Assembly (NCBI GenBank): GCA_900320245.1 | Contig: ONRP01000015.1 | Location: 1-49,153, forward strand | Length of the DNA stretch: 49,153 bases | Direction: 5' to 3' | From: an uncultured Prevotellaceae bacterium | GTDB lineage: Bacteria > Bacteroidota > Bacteroidia > Bacteroidales > Muribaculaceae | In this document: positions 42,681 to 49,153 of the stretch, piece by piece | How positions within the stretch are numbered: the first letter of the stretch is position 1 | Layout: every line of letters begins with the position of its first letter | Program-made: the position numbers and the translations under genes | Notes under the pieces: model-generated | Database searches by the model: none | Seen by the model: the letters and a program-made list of their open reading frames with translations, nothing else | Told to the model about the DNA's origin: nothing

Positions 42681-43850
42681 ATGAAAACTCTTAGATTGAT
42701 TATCGCTCTACTGCTCGTCGGTCTTGCCCTGGGTGCCAATGCCCAGGTGACCAAGCGTTCAGGCAGCGAGACTCGCAGCAAGGACAAGAAGGCTGGCAAC
42801 ACCGCCATCACCGACCGTCAACAGTCGTTCTACGAGGTGAAGGAGCCCAGCGATGCCGACCTGCAATGGATGAAGGTGATCTACCGCACCATCGACCTCA
42901 CTAAGGGCAAGAACCCGGCGCTGTACTATCCCGAGATGCCCAATGCCGATGGCCAGAACCTCTTCTTCATCATCATGCGCCTGCTGGCCAACAACCAGAT
43001 TTCGGCCTACGAGTACCTTGACGGACGCGAAATGTTCACCGACGAGTTCAAGATCAATGTGGCTGAGCAGTTCGACCGTTTCCACGTCTATTATACCGAG
43101 GCCAAGGGCAGCACGGCCAAGAATCCCATCTACGAGTTTGAGGATGCCGACGTCCCCAGCAACGAGGTGCTCAGTTACCTCATCATCGAGAAGTGGGAAT
43201 TTGACACCCGCAGCAACCAGATGAAGGCACGCGTCGAGGCCCTGTGCCCCGTGCTCCACCGCATGGACGAGTGGGGTGGGGAAGCCGTCAAGTACCCCAT
43301 GTTCTGGGTGCTGCTCAACGACATCCGCCCCTATATGGCACAGCAGTACATCTTCACCGACGATGACAACAACCTGGCCCGTTACAGCCTGGACGACTTC
43401 TTCAAGTTGAACATGTACACCGGCGACATCTACAAGACCAAGAACCTGCGCAACCTGTCGCTCCAGCAACTCTATCCCGAGGAGGAAGCCTACAAGCACG
43501 CCCAGGACAGCATCGAGCAGCGCTTGCGCAGTTTCAACCAGGACCTGTGGGTACCGCCTCTGGAAGTGCTGCAGGCACGCGCCGAGGCCGAAGAGAAAGC
43601 CCGCGCCGAGGCCGAGGGTGAAGTCACCGAGGGCGAGGAAGGTGCCGAAGAAGTCGCTGCCGACGGCGACAGCAAGGCCGAAGACGAGAAGGTGACCCGC
43701 ACCACCAAGCGCGGTAGCAAGTCCTCTTCCTCCAAGAAGACAGACAAGGCCAAAGCCAAGGAGAAGAAGACCAAGATCAAGGAGCGCAAGCCCAAATCCA
43801 GCACACCCGTCAACACTGGCATACGCTCGGTGCGCAACCGCAAGAGATAA
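42681..43850 (+). CDS. gldN: T9SS ring protein GldN/PorN
   Basis: 389 residues. Signal peptide 1-21 (ending ANA-Q). GldN core about 40-290: WMKVIYRTIDLTKGKNPALYYPE, FFIIMRLLANNQISAYEYLDG, YLIIEKWEFDTRS, MFWVLLNDIRPYMA. After about 290 the tail is unusual in length and charge: a Glu/Ala-rich acidic helix (about 296-340) then a Lys/Ser/Arg-rich basic tail (about 341-389). Pairs with GldK in the periplasmic ring. Last gene of the operon, closed by the terminator at 43900-43938. Confidence 0.94.
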   Translation: MKTLRLIIALLLVGLALGANAQVTKRSGSETRSKDKKAGNTAITDRQQSFYEVKEPSDADLQWMKVIYRTIDLTKGKNPALYYPEMPNADGQNLFFIIMRLLANNQISAYEYLDGREMFTDEFKINVAEQFDRFHVYYTEAKGSTAKNPIYEFEDADVPSNEVLSYLIIEKWEFDTRSNQMKARVEALCPVLHRMDEWGGEAVKYPMFWVLLNDIRPYMAQQYIFTDDDNNLARYSLDDFFKLNMYTGDIYKTKNLRNLSLQQLYPEEEAYKHAQDSIEQRLRSFNQDLWVPPLEVLQARAEAEEKARAEAEGEVTEGEEGAEEVAADGDSKAEDEKVTRTTKRGSKSSSSKKTDKAKAKEKKTKIKERKPKSSTPVNTGIRSVRNRKR

Positions 43851-43899
43851 AATAACAGGTTGTTTCATAATCTGGGTTTTAAGAAGTTAGTAAATCAAG

Positions 43900-43938
43900 C
43901 ATCGCACGGACCACACACGTTGGTCCGCGCGATGTTTT
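43900..43938 (+). terminator. Terminator of the T9SS operon
   Basis: 14-bp stem with one mismatch (43900-43913 with 43921-43934), 7-base loop, then TTTTTG. Confidence 0.8.
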
Positions 43939-43971
43939 TGTAACCATTCAGCCCGAATACCCGTCACCCTA

Positions 43972-44000
43972 TTTCACGCTAAGTCGCAAAGACGCTAAGT
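43972..44000. repeat. Dispersed 26-base repeat, reverse copy
   Basis: Contains CACGCTAAGTCGCAAAGAC followed by GCTAAG. Its complement aligns with the elements at 11709-11734 and 44115-44143. Confidence 0.6.
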
Positions 44001-44114
44001 TTTTTGATTTTCAGACAATTATCATAGTCCCGACAGGGAAGCGTTTTGATGGATTGAAGCATTTTATATCGTCTGACATATCATAAATGAATTACGTAAT
44101 GTATTAAATATAAA

Positions 44115-44143
44115 CTCTTAGTGACTTAGCGCCTTAGCGAGAG
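44115..44143. repeat. Dispersed 26-base repeat, forward copy
   Basis: Contains TTAGTGACTTAGCGCC followed by TTAGCGAGAG. With 43972-44000 it forms an inverted pair about 115 bases apart around an A/T-rich core, a layout like a small miniature element. Confidence 0.6.
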
Positions 44144-44204
44144 TGGATTGGCTGAAAAGTCAGATGTTTTTTGGGGCCTGTTAAAAAAATATCTACCCAA
44201 AATC

Positions 44205-44234
44205 TTGCCCGTGGAGGAATTATTGTGTAACTTT
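44205..44234 (+). promoter_or_regulatory. Promoter of rpsU
   Basis: -7 TAACTTTG at 44227-44234 and TTG at 44205-44207, 19 bases apart. The start codon is 186 bases further on, so the leader is about 180 bases. Confidence 0.7.
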
Positions 44235-44249
44235 GCCGCGCTTTAAAAC

Positions 44250-44341
44250 GAAAGGAGGTTGGTTAGCCCATCCTAAGATATTGAGAATCAATACATATCA
44301 ACCGAATTGGCATCGCTCGGCACGTGGCTCGCTGGCGATGC
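44250..44341 (+). promoter_or_regulatory. Structured rpsU leader with a perfect anti-SD complement far from the start
   Basis: AAAGGAGGT at 44250-44258 is a perfect nine-base complement to the 16S rRNA 3' tail, but no rpsU start codon lies near: ATG 44421 is about 160 bases away, behind an A-rich stretch without an SD. The SD is followed by TTGG and a possible short pairing with CCATCC (44267-44272). A second hairpin, GCATCGC (44310-44316) with GCGATGC (44335-44341), lies further on. In Bacteroidota, bS21 helps hide the anti-SD on the ribosome, so an SD in the bS21 leader could serve autocontrol. That role is inferred. Confidence 0.5.
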
Positions 44342-44420
44342 GTCATCCTGTCAGAGCCGCAAACCGATTAAGAAATACAATTATTTAACAATACAACAAC
44401 TAAAACAAAACAAACTCATT

Positions 44421-44612
44421 ATGATTATTGTTCCCGTTAAGGAAGGCGACAACATCGAACGCGCCCTCAAGAAATTCAAACGTAAAACCGAAAAGACCGG
44501 TGTCATCAAGGAACTGCGCAGCCGTCAGGCTTTTGAGAAGCCCTCAATCACCAACCGCAAGAAGATGATGAAGGCTGAATATGTGCAGCAACTGCGCGCT
44601 CGTGAGGAGTAA
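44421..44612 (+). CDS. rpsU: 30S ribosomal protein bS21
   Basis: 63 residues, full length for the family. MIIVPVKEGDNIERALKKFK start, KTGVIKELRSRQAFEKPS in the middle, basic C-terminus. It binds the 30S platform near the anti-SD of 16S rRNA. ATG 44421 fixes the conserved N-terminus; a TTG at 44307 would add 38 unrelated residues and is rejected. It has its own promoter, a long leader and its own terminator (44651-44690), so it is transcribed alone. Confidence 0.97.
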   Translation: MIIVPVKEGDNIERALKKFKRKTEKTGVIKELRSRQAFEKPSITNRKKMMKAEYVQQLRAREE

Positions 44613-44650
44613 TAGCACGCATCGGTAGATTTCATAAGCGTAATAGAAGA

Positions 44651-44690
44651 GACAGAAACCGCCCAAAAAGACGGTTTCTGTCATTTTTTT
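44651..44690 (+). terminator. Strong Rho-independent terminator of rpsU
   Basis: Perfect 11-bp stem (44651-44661 with 44672-44682), 10-base loop, then ATTTTTTT. Confidence 0.92.
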
Positions 44691-44699
44691 GGCCTAAAA

Positions 44700-44731
44700 T
44701 TTGCAATTCACAAAAATAGTTGCTAATTTTA
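44700..44731 (+). promoter_or_regulatory. Promoter of xerC-hpf
   Basis: TTTG at 44700-44703 and TAATTTTA at 44724-44731 (one base from the -7 consensus), 20 bases apart. Confidence 0.55.
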
Positions 44732-44782
44732 GCAGCGCAAAGTCAACCCCCGCCAACGCAAGAGAGGGGGGAGAGTGTTACC

Positions 44783-45709
44783 ATGCCGAGTATGCCTATG
44801 AACGCTACTGTCGAACGATTTCTGCAATATCTGCGCTATGAGCGCAATCTGTCCCAGAGGACGGTGGACCTGTACCGCCGCAATCTGGCCCAGTGGCAGG
44901 AGTATGTGACTGCAGGCGTGCGCGACCTGGATCTGGCCTCGGTTACCACCAACGACATCCGTGCTTGGCTCATCGAGCGGTCGTCACAGGGCGACTGCCC
45001 CGGCACGCTGCGCCACAAGGTGCAGGCCCTCAGGTCGCTCTACCGCTACCTGATGCGCCGCGGCGAGGTGCAGTCCAACCCGGCGGCACAGGTCGAACTG
45101 GCCAAACTGCCCAAGCCGTTGCCCGTGTTCGTGCGCGAAAAGACCATCGACACCATCCTTGACGACGAGATCGACACTGCCGACTTCACCCAGGTGAGGG
45201 ACCGGCTGACGCTCATGCTGTTTTACCAGACCGGAATCCGCCTGAGCGAACTCATCGGCCTGCAGGATGCCGCCGTCGATACCGCCAAGCACGAACTCAA
45301 GGTGAGAGGCAAGCGCGACAAGGACCGCGTCGTCCCCTTCGGCGACGAACTGGCCGCGTGGATCGAGCGCTACCGCACGCTGCGCGCCGGCGTCGGTGCC
45401 GAGTGCGGCAACCTGCTCGTCACCCTCAAGGGCAAGCCCCTGTATCCCTCGCTCGTCTATCATGTCGTCCACGATTCGCTGGCTGCCGCCGGCGCCACGG
45501 GCAAGATGAGCCCGCACGTGCTGCGGCACACCTTTGCCAGCGTGATGCTCAATCACGGTGCCGACATCAACAGCGTCAAGGAACTGCTCGGGCACGAGAG
45601 CCTGGCGGCCACCCAGGTGTACACCCATGTGACACTCAGCGAACTACAACACAATTATGAACTCGCCCATCCCAGGGCACTAAAAAAAGGAGGTTATTAT
45701 GGAAATTAA
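44783..45709 (+). CDS. xerC: Tyrosine recombinase XerC
   Basis: 308 residues from ATG 44783 (nearby in-frame ATGs at 44792 and 44798). N-terminal core-binding SAM-like domain (about 8-95: VERFLQYLRYERNLSQRTVDLYRRNL). C-terminal catalytic domain with R153 (TGIRLSEL), H245 and R248 (HVLRH), H271 (GHES) and nucleophile Y280 (TQVYTHV); all present. Length matches the XerC/D type that resolves chromosome dimers with FtsK; no mobile-element genes are near. Its last codons hold the SD of hpf, and the two genes overlap by 11 bases (45699-45709). Confidence 0.92.
   Translation: MPSMPMNATVERFLQYLRYERNLSQRTVDLYRRNLAQWQEYVTAGVRDLDLASVTTNDIRAWLIERSSQGDCPGTLRHKVQALRSLYRYLMRRGEVQSNPAAQVELAKLPKPLPVFVREKTIDTILDDEIDTADFTQVRDRLTLMLFYQTGIRLSELIGLQDAAVDTAKHELKVRGKRDKDRVVPFGDELAAWIERYRTLRAGVGAECGNLLVTLKGKPLYPSLVYHVVHDSLAAAGATGKMSPHVLRHTFASVMLNHGADINSVKELLGHESLAATQVYTHVTLSELQHNYELAHPRALKKGGYYGN
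45688..45693 (+). promoter_or_regulatory. Strong Shine-Dalgarno of hpf within xerC
   Basis: AGGAGG five bases before ATG 45699, encoded by the Lys-Gly-Gly codons at the end of xerC. Most genes in this window have no SD. Confidence 0.8.
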
Positions 45710-45992
45710 AATCAATGCCATCCACTTTGATGCAACCGAGAAACTCAACGACTTCATCAACAAGAAAGTCGAAAAACTGGGTAAGTACAACGAGGAGATT
45801 TCTAACGCAGAGGTGATTCTCAAGGTAGTGAAACCCGAGACGGCCATGAACAAGGAGGCGTCGGTGCGCCTCAATGTACCGCGCAACGAGGACCTCTTCG
45901 CCAACAAGGTGGCCGACACCTTCGAGGAAGCCATCGACAACTGTGTTGACGCACTCAAGAAGCAGTTAGAGAAAGGACGCCGCGACAGGTAA
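45699..45992 (+). CDS. hpf: Ribosome hibernation-promoting factor (short form HPF/RaiA)
   Basis: 97 residues; short form without the dimerising C-terminal domain. MEIKINAIHFDATEKLNDFINKKV start, then KLGKYNEEISNAEVIL, VRLNVPRNEDLFANKVADTFEEAIDNCVDALKKQL. It binds the 30S mRNA channel and silences ribosomes in stationary phase. ATG 45699 lies inside the last codons of xerC; AGGAGG at 45688-45693 gives a 5-base spacing, a strong SD that is rare in this phylum. Followed by a terminator at 46029-46071. Confidence 0.93.
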   Translation: MEIKINAIHFDATEKLNDFINKKVEKLGKYNEEISNAEVILKVVKPETAMNKEASVRLNVPRNEDLFANKVADTFEEAIDNCVDALKKQLEKGRRDR

Positions 45993-46028
45993 TACATCGC
46001 GCCACGACACATAATTGAAGACCTATCA

Positions 46029-46071
46029 CGCCCCCTGCCAGCACACCGCTGCCGGCAGGGGGCGCCGTTTT
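46029..46071 (+). terminator. Terminator of xerC-hpf
   Basis: Perfect 11-bp GC-rich stem (46029-46039 with 46054-46064), 14-base loop, followed by CCGTTTTTG. Confidence 0.85.
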
Positions 46072-46117
46072 TGCCCTACTGTTTTTAGTTGGTTTTTGCG
46101 TTTTTTTTGTCTTGTTT

Positions 46118-46149
46118 TTTGTAATTATTTATAATAAGTGTTATATTTG
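46118..46149 (+). promoter_or_regulatory. Promoter of the LRR-dockerin gene
   Basis: TTTG at 46118-46121 and TATATTTG at 46142-46149, 20 bases apart. The leader to ATG 46404 is about 250 bases and contains the CT/GC repeat tract. Confidence 0.75.
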
Positions 46150-46242
46150 CAGTGCGTTGCAATATAACGATAGGATGAGAAACAACGGTGCCATAAAGAT
46201 TGTTGAGAGTTGGCCGCAGGTTTGGTCAATAGAGTGTTTCTG

Positions 46243-46273
46243 CTCTCTCTCTCTCTCTCTCTCTGCGCGCGCG
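46243..46273 (+). repeat. (CT)11 followed by GC repeat in the 5' leader
   Basis: Eleven CT units (46243-46264) then GCGCGCGCG (46265-46273). A dinucleotide tract of this length is prone to slippage; it lies in the transcribed leader 94 bases after the -7 element and 130 bases before ATG 46404. Confidence 0.85.
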
Positions 46274-46403
46274 AACTAAACGCTTTTTTAACGCCCCGAG
46301 CGGGTGTGCTATAGTTGTCAGGCTTTTCTTGCTTTAGGGCAAGGGAAGCCGATACTTGTTTTATAGTAAATTTTTATTCACCTTATTAATAAACTTAACC
46401 GTT

Positions 46404-48710
46404 ATGAAAAAGAAACTATTACTCCTTTTAGCGGTCTTGATGTCCGCAATGGCGGCACAGGCGGCCACCGACTATGGCTTCACGGTGGCAGGAACCGCAG
46501 TGACCAGCGACAACTGCAACAACATCGTGAGCAACTACATCACGGGCGGAACGGTGTATTACGTGCCAAGTTCCAATACCCTGTACATGAACAATGTCAC
46601 CATCACCATGACGGGCGACTACAACCGTGTCATCAACAACCTGGAATGCTCGGGTCTGAAAGTCCAATTCAGTGGCACCTGCAACCTGTATGCTCGGGAC
46701 GCTGCCGTGGTCCGCGTCAGGAAGAATACCACGCTGTCAGCCCCGTCGGCAAGCACTGTCGTCAACATCACCGGTGTCAACGAGAACGGTATCTGGATGG
46801 CTACAAGCAATAGTTTTAGTCTCACTATTCAGGGTCCCGGAACATTCAATATCAAGTCCACCAATAATACGGCTATCGAGGATGAGGACGATGGTTCGGG
46901 CACCCAACTTGATACATGGCACGAGGTGTATTTTGACAATGTGAATGCAGTATTGTCTTCTGGAGGAAACAGTGTCGTCAAGCGTGTTCTTCTCCGATTT
47001 AGAGCAGGCAGTAGCGTGAGATTCAAGGCCACCAATAATTCCAGTTATCCGGTGGTTAATTATTGTGGCTGGCAACTTTATGGGAATGAGGCCCTCTTGG
47101 AGCCCTACGGAGCCTATTTTAACACTAACAGCGTCTACGATTCCAGCGGTAACAAGGTCTATAATAAAGATGTCTATGTCAGCGACGACTATGTGGCCAT
47201 CATCAACTCGACCAACTTCCCCGATGCCAACTTCCGCAGTTGGTTATTAGAGAATTTCCCGGGCTACATCCATGATGGCCATGTCAATAACTGGGGAGTC
47301 TTTAATCTCAGTGGCATGAATATCTCTGATCTCAAAGGCATTGAGTACTTTACCAATTTGTCATCGCTTAACATCTCGAACAATAATCTGACCTCTGTGG
47401 ATTTGAGTCATAACACCAACCTGGAGGATCTCTATTGTTCAAACAATCAGTTGACCTCCCTGAATCTGAGCAACCTCTCGAATCTGGAAGTCCTGGATTG
47501 CAGCAATAACAAGTTGACGTCGCTGAGTGTGACCTACAAATCCTATTTGAAGACACTCAACTGCAGCAACAATACATTATTGACCACGCTCTACTGCTAT
47601 AGCGACGACCTGACTACGCTCAATGTGACGGGTTGTACGGCCTTGAAGGATTTGCGCTGCTTCGAGAACGCCAGCCTGACGTCGATCACGGGTCTGGCCG
47701 ACTGCACGGCCATCACCTATCTGGACTGCGAAGATTGCGCCATCACCAGCCTGCCTGGGGTGAACAACATGACCAACATCGCTACACTGCTGGCCCGCAA
47801 CAACAAGTTGACCTCGCTCGCGATTAACAACAAGGGCAGTTTGGCGACCCTGAGGGTCAGCGGCAACACGACTTTGACCACACTCAGTTGTTATCGGAAT
47901 GCCTTGACCTTGCTCAATATCACAGGCTGCACCGGATTGACCGACCTGCGCTGCTACGAGAACGCCAACCTGACGATCATCACGGGCCTGGCCGACTGCA
48001 CCGCCATCACCTATCTGGACTGCGAGGACTGCCAGATCTCCGACCTGAGCGTGGTGGACTCGATGACCAATATCCAGAGAATCTATGCCCGCAACAACAA
48101 GTTGACCACGTTTGCTGTGACTGGAAAGAGCAATCTGACTTACCTAAGGGTCAGTGGCAATCAGTTATTGACCTCGCTGCAATGCTACGAAAACGCCTTG
48201 ACCTCACTTGATTTTACCAACTGCCCCGCCTTGACCAACGTGTCATGTACCAACAACAATCTGACATCACTCACTGTGACGGGCTGCACATCCCTGAAAG
48301 AATTCTTCTGCAACAGGAACCGAATCAGTGGCACGGCAATGACCAACCTGGTCAACAGTTTGCCCACTCGCACGGCCAGCGACCCTGGCACCTTCCGCGT
48401 CTTGAGCAACGCCAACGAGAACAACGTCATTACCGCTGCACAGATCGCCGTTGCACGGAGCAAATACTGGAATCCCAAGATGTGGAACGGCAGCACCTGG
48501 GTTGACCTGGCGGCCTCGTTGCGCGGCGATGTGACCGGCGACGGCACCATCGACATCAACGATGTTACCCGTCTGATTGATGTCGTGCTGGGTAAGAGTG
48601 TAACGTATGATGCGGTAGCCGCTGACTGCAACACCGCAACCGGTAATGGCAGCGTGGACATCAACGATGTCACCGCACTGATCAATTATGTCCTCAGCGG
48701 TTCGTGGTAA
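46404..48710 (+). CDS. Large secreted leucine-rich-repeat protein with C-terminal dockerin
   Basis: 768 residues from ATG 46404 (the TTG at 46356 is rejected: it would extend ahead of a good signal peptide). Signal peptide 1-20 (ending AQA-A). About 21-255: a beta-rich domain without a recognised family. About 270-300: NFRSWLLENFPG segment common ahead of LRRs. About 310-670: leucine-rich repeats with the pattern LxxLxCxxNxLTxLxV, including a recent internal duplication of 98 residues (47655 region with 47949 region). About 707-768: two dockerin-like half-repeats (DVTGDGTIDINDVTRLI; the second, with NTATGNGS in the loop, has changed calcium positions). Surface adhesin or binding protein is likely; function unproven. 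It stands between hpf and tRNA-Thr. Confidence 0.88.
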   Translation: MKKKLLLLLAVLMSAMAAQAATDYGFTVAGTAVTSDNCNNIVSNYITGGTVYYVPSSNTLYMNNVTITMTGDYNRVINNLECSGLKVQFSGTCNLYARDAAVVRVRKNTTLSAPSASTVVNITGVNENGIWMATSNSFSLTIQGPGTFNIKSTNNTAIEDEDDGSGTQLDTWHEVYFDNVNAVLSSGGNSVVKRVLLRFRAGSSVRFKATNNSSYPVVNYCGWQLYGNEALLEPYGAYFNTNSVYDSSGNKVYNKDVYVSDDYVAIINSTNFPDANFRSWLLENFPGYIHDGHVNNWGVFNLSGMNISDLKGIEYFTNLSSLNISNNNLTSVDLSHNTNLEDLYCSNNQLTSLNLSNLSNLEVLDCSNNKLTSLSVTYKSYLKTLNCSNNTLLTTLYCYSDDLTTLNVTGCTALKDLRCFENASLTSITGLADCTAITYLDCEDCAITSLPGVNNMTNIATLLARNNKLTSLAINNKGSLATLRVSGNTTLTTLSCYRNALTLLNITGCTGLTDLRCYENANLTIITGLADCTAITYLDCEDCQISDLSVVDSMTNIQRIYARNNKLTTFAVTGKSNLTYLRVSGNQLLTSLQCYENALTSLDFTNCPALTNVSCTNNNLTSLTVTGCTSLKEFFCNRNRISGTAMTNLVNSLPTRTASDPGTFRVLSNANENNVITAAQIAVARSKYWNPKMWNGSTWVDLAASLRGDVTGDGTIDINDVTRLIDVVLGKSVTYDAVAADCNTATGNGSVDINDVTALINYVLSGSW
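47640..48110 (+). repeat. Internal 294-base duplication in the LRR gene
   Basis: The segment around 47655-47815 recurs 294 bases later (around 47949-48109) with high DNA identity, for example CGCTGCTTCGAGAACGCC and CGCTGCTACGAGAACGCC, and GCCCGCAACAACAAGTTGAC in both. The offset equals 98 codons, so the frame is kept. Confidence 0.8.
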
Positions 48711-48773
48711 TCCCGCGCCCCGGCTGTCGATGCATAGCATCTGCTGACAACAACTTGTTCCTATAGTTCAACT

Positions 48774-48814
48774 CGAGGAGTGGTGTCCCGCAATAGGCGA
48801 GGCGCCACTCCTCG
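48774..48814. terminator. Hairpin downstream of the LRR gene
   Basis: 10-bp perfect stem (48774-48783 with 48805-48814) with a 21-base loop that may pair further. No strong T tract follows, so terminator function is possible but unsure. Confidence 0.45.
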
Positions 48815-48976
48815 CGGTAGTTCTTATTATAATATAATGTGGCGCGTCCGGGTGCCCCGCTGGCACGAAAAATGCAGTGCTTTGTGGTCTTGTGGCATAA
48901 TCGGCTGATTGACTGGTTTTTATCGTTGTTTTCGCAGGGTCGTTGAAAACTTTTTTGAAAAAAAAGTGAGAAAAAG

Positions 48977-49007
48977 TTTGCCAGTTCAAAAAATGGTCGT
49001 AATTTTG
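48977..49007 (+). promoter_or_regulatory. Promoter of tRNA-Thr
   Basis: TTTG at 48977-48980 and TAATTTTG at 49000-49007, 19 bases apart; a full match to the Bacteroidota consensus. It lies 48 bases ahead of the tRNA. Confidence 0.8.
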
Positions 49008-49054
49008 CACCCGCTAACGAGAACGCCCCGTATCTCAATAGCGCAACGATAGAT

Positions 49055-49128
49055 GCCTCTTTAGCTCAGTTGGCCAGAGCACGTGATTTGTAATCTCGGG
49101 GTCGTTGGTTCGAATCCGACAAGAGGCT
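49055..49128 (+). tRNA. tRNA-Thr, anticodon TGT
   Basis: 74 bases. Acceptor stem GCCTCTT with AAGAGGC (49055-49061, 49121-49127), D-loop AGCTCAGTTGGCCAGAGC, anticodon loop TTTGTAA giving TGT, T-loop GGTTCGAATCC. The 3' CCA is not encoded. One T-T mismatch lies inside the anticodon stem. It is followed at 49147 by GGGTAGA, which could start another tRNA cut by the window end. Confidence 0.95.
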
Positions 49129-49153
49129 CAAAGAACATAACACAATGGGTAGA

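Larger units (their letters stand above)
43851..44420. other. 570-base region between gldN and rpsU
   Basis: No gene seen. It holds the T9SS terminator (43900-43938), an inverted pair of dispersed repeats (43972-44000 and 44115-44143) with an A/T-rich core, then the rpsU promoter (44205-44234) and a 180-base structured rpsU leader. Confidence 0.8.
45993..46403 (+). other. 411-base region between hpf and the LRR-dockerin gene
   Basis: Contains the hpf terminator (46029-46071), the LRR gene promoter (46118-46149) and a long leader with the CT/GC tract (46243-46273). No other gene seen. Confidence 0.8.
48711..49054 (+). other. 344-base region between the LRR gene and tRNA-Thr
   Basis: Holds the hairpin at 48774-48814 and the tRNA promoter at 48977-49007. 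No gene seen. Confidence 0.75.

Noticed and set aside
44307-44420. N-terminal extension of bS21 from a TTG at 44307
   Set aside because: It would add 38 residues absent from the family; ATG 44421 gives the conserved start.
44783-45709. Integrase of a mobile element
   Set aside because: Length, full XerC/D layout and the rpsU-hpf setting fit the housekeeping recombinase; no excision or transfer genes nearby.
49147-49153. Start of a second tRNA (GGGTAGA)
   Set aside because: Only seven bases are visible; it is mentioned under tRNA-Thr but not called.

Overview
The window is chromosomal DNA from a member of the Bacteroidales, most likely a gut lineage of the Muribaculaceae/Prevotellaceae kind. 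The basis is: (i) a complete type IX secretion core operon (porT-porP-gldK-gldL-gldM-gldN), a system known only from Bacteroidota; (ii) many promoters of the Bacteroidota type, with TAnnTTTG at about -7 and TTTG/TTG 18-20 bp upstream; (iii) few Shine-Dalgarno sequences; (iv) secreted proteins with T9SS-like C-terminal tails or dockerin modules; (v) the gene order rpsU-xerC-hpf-tRNA-Thr. Genus and species cannot be fixed from sequence reading alone. No rRNA, CRISPR array, transposase or phage gene was seen.

Layout. 1-1463: the end of one gene and a complete paralogue, both secreted proteins with the same C-terminal tail. 1711-5197: a two-gene operon for a dockerin-bearing GH13 amylase and a GH53 galactanase. 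5308-7859 (minus): SusA-like periplasmic neopullulanase followed by a methyltransferase. 8024-8602: a YqiA-like esterase. 8687-11096: murF and ddl, divergently transcribed. 11134-11646: a small zinc-ribbon membrane protein. 11746-17728 (minus): an alpha-glucan operon (MFS transporter, DPE2-type malQ, type I pullulanase). 17899-20024 (minus): two tandem acyltransferase-3 paralogues. 20171-35393: an exopolysaccharide (EPS)/surface glycan locus with flippase, Wza-like, Wzc-like, Wzy-like, four GT4 glycosyltransferases, a beta-helix secreted protein, a dockerin-CotH protein and a radical SAM/SPASM protein. 35530-36633 (minus): ychF. 36783-43850: the T9SS operon. 44421-45992: rpsU, xerC, hpf. 46404-48710: a large secreted LRR-dockerin protein. 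49055-49128: tRNA-Thr(TGT).

How the genes work together. The alpha-glucan genes form a plausible route: extracellular amylase, periplasmic SusA-like and pullulanase enzymes, an inner-membrane MFS importer, and cytosolic MalQ. No SusC/SusD pair is present here. Two distant transcription units of this route, the amylase operon and the MFS-malQ-pulA operon, share a LacI-type operator (TGYAAACGATTGCA). In both it lies about 55 bp upstream of the -7 element, which suggests co-regulation, perhaps activation. The EPS locus has export, polymerisation and transfer functions but no initiating phosphoglycosyltransferase and no nucleotide-sugar genes. Four secreted proteins carry dockerin repeats, yet no cohesin is visible.

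Most promising leads: the shared operator with conserved promoter spacing; the dockerin proteins without cohesin near a T9SS operon; the CotH-dockerin and radical SAM genes inside the EPS locus; and a perfect anti-SD complement in the long structured rpsU leader, well upstream of the start codon.
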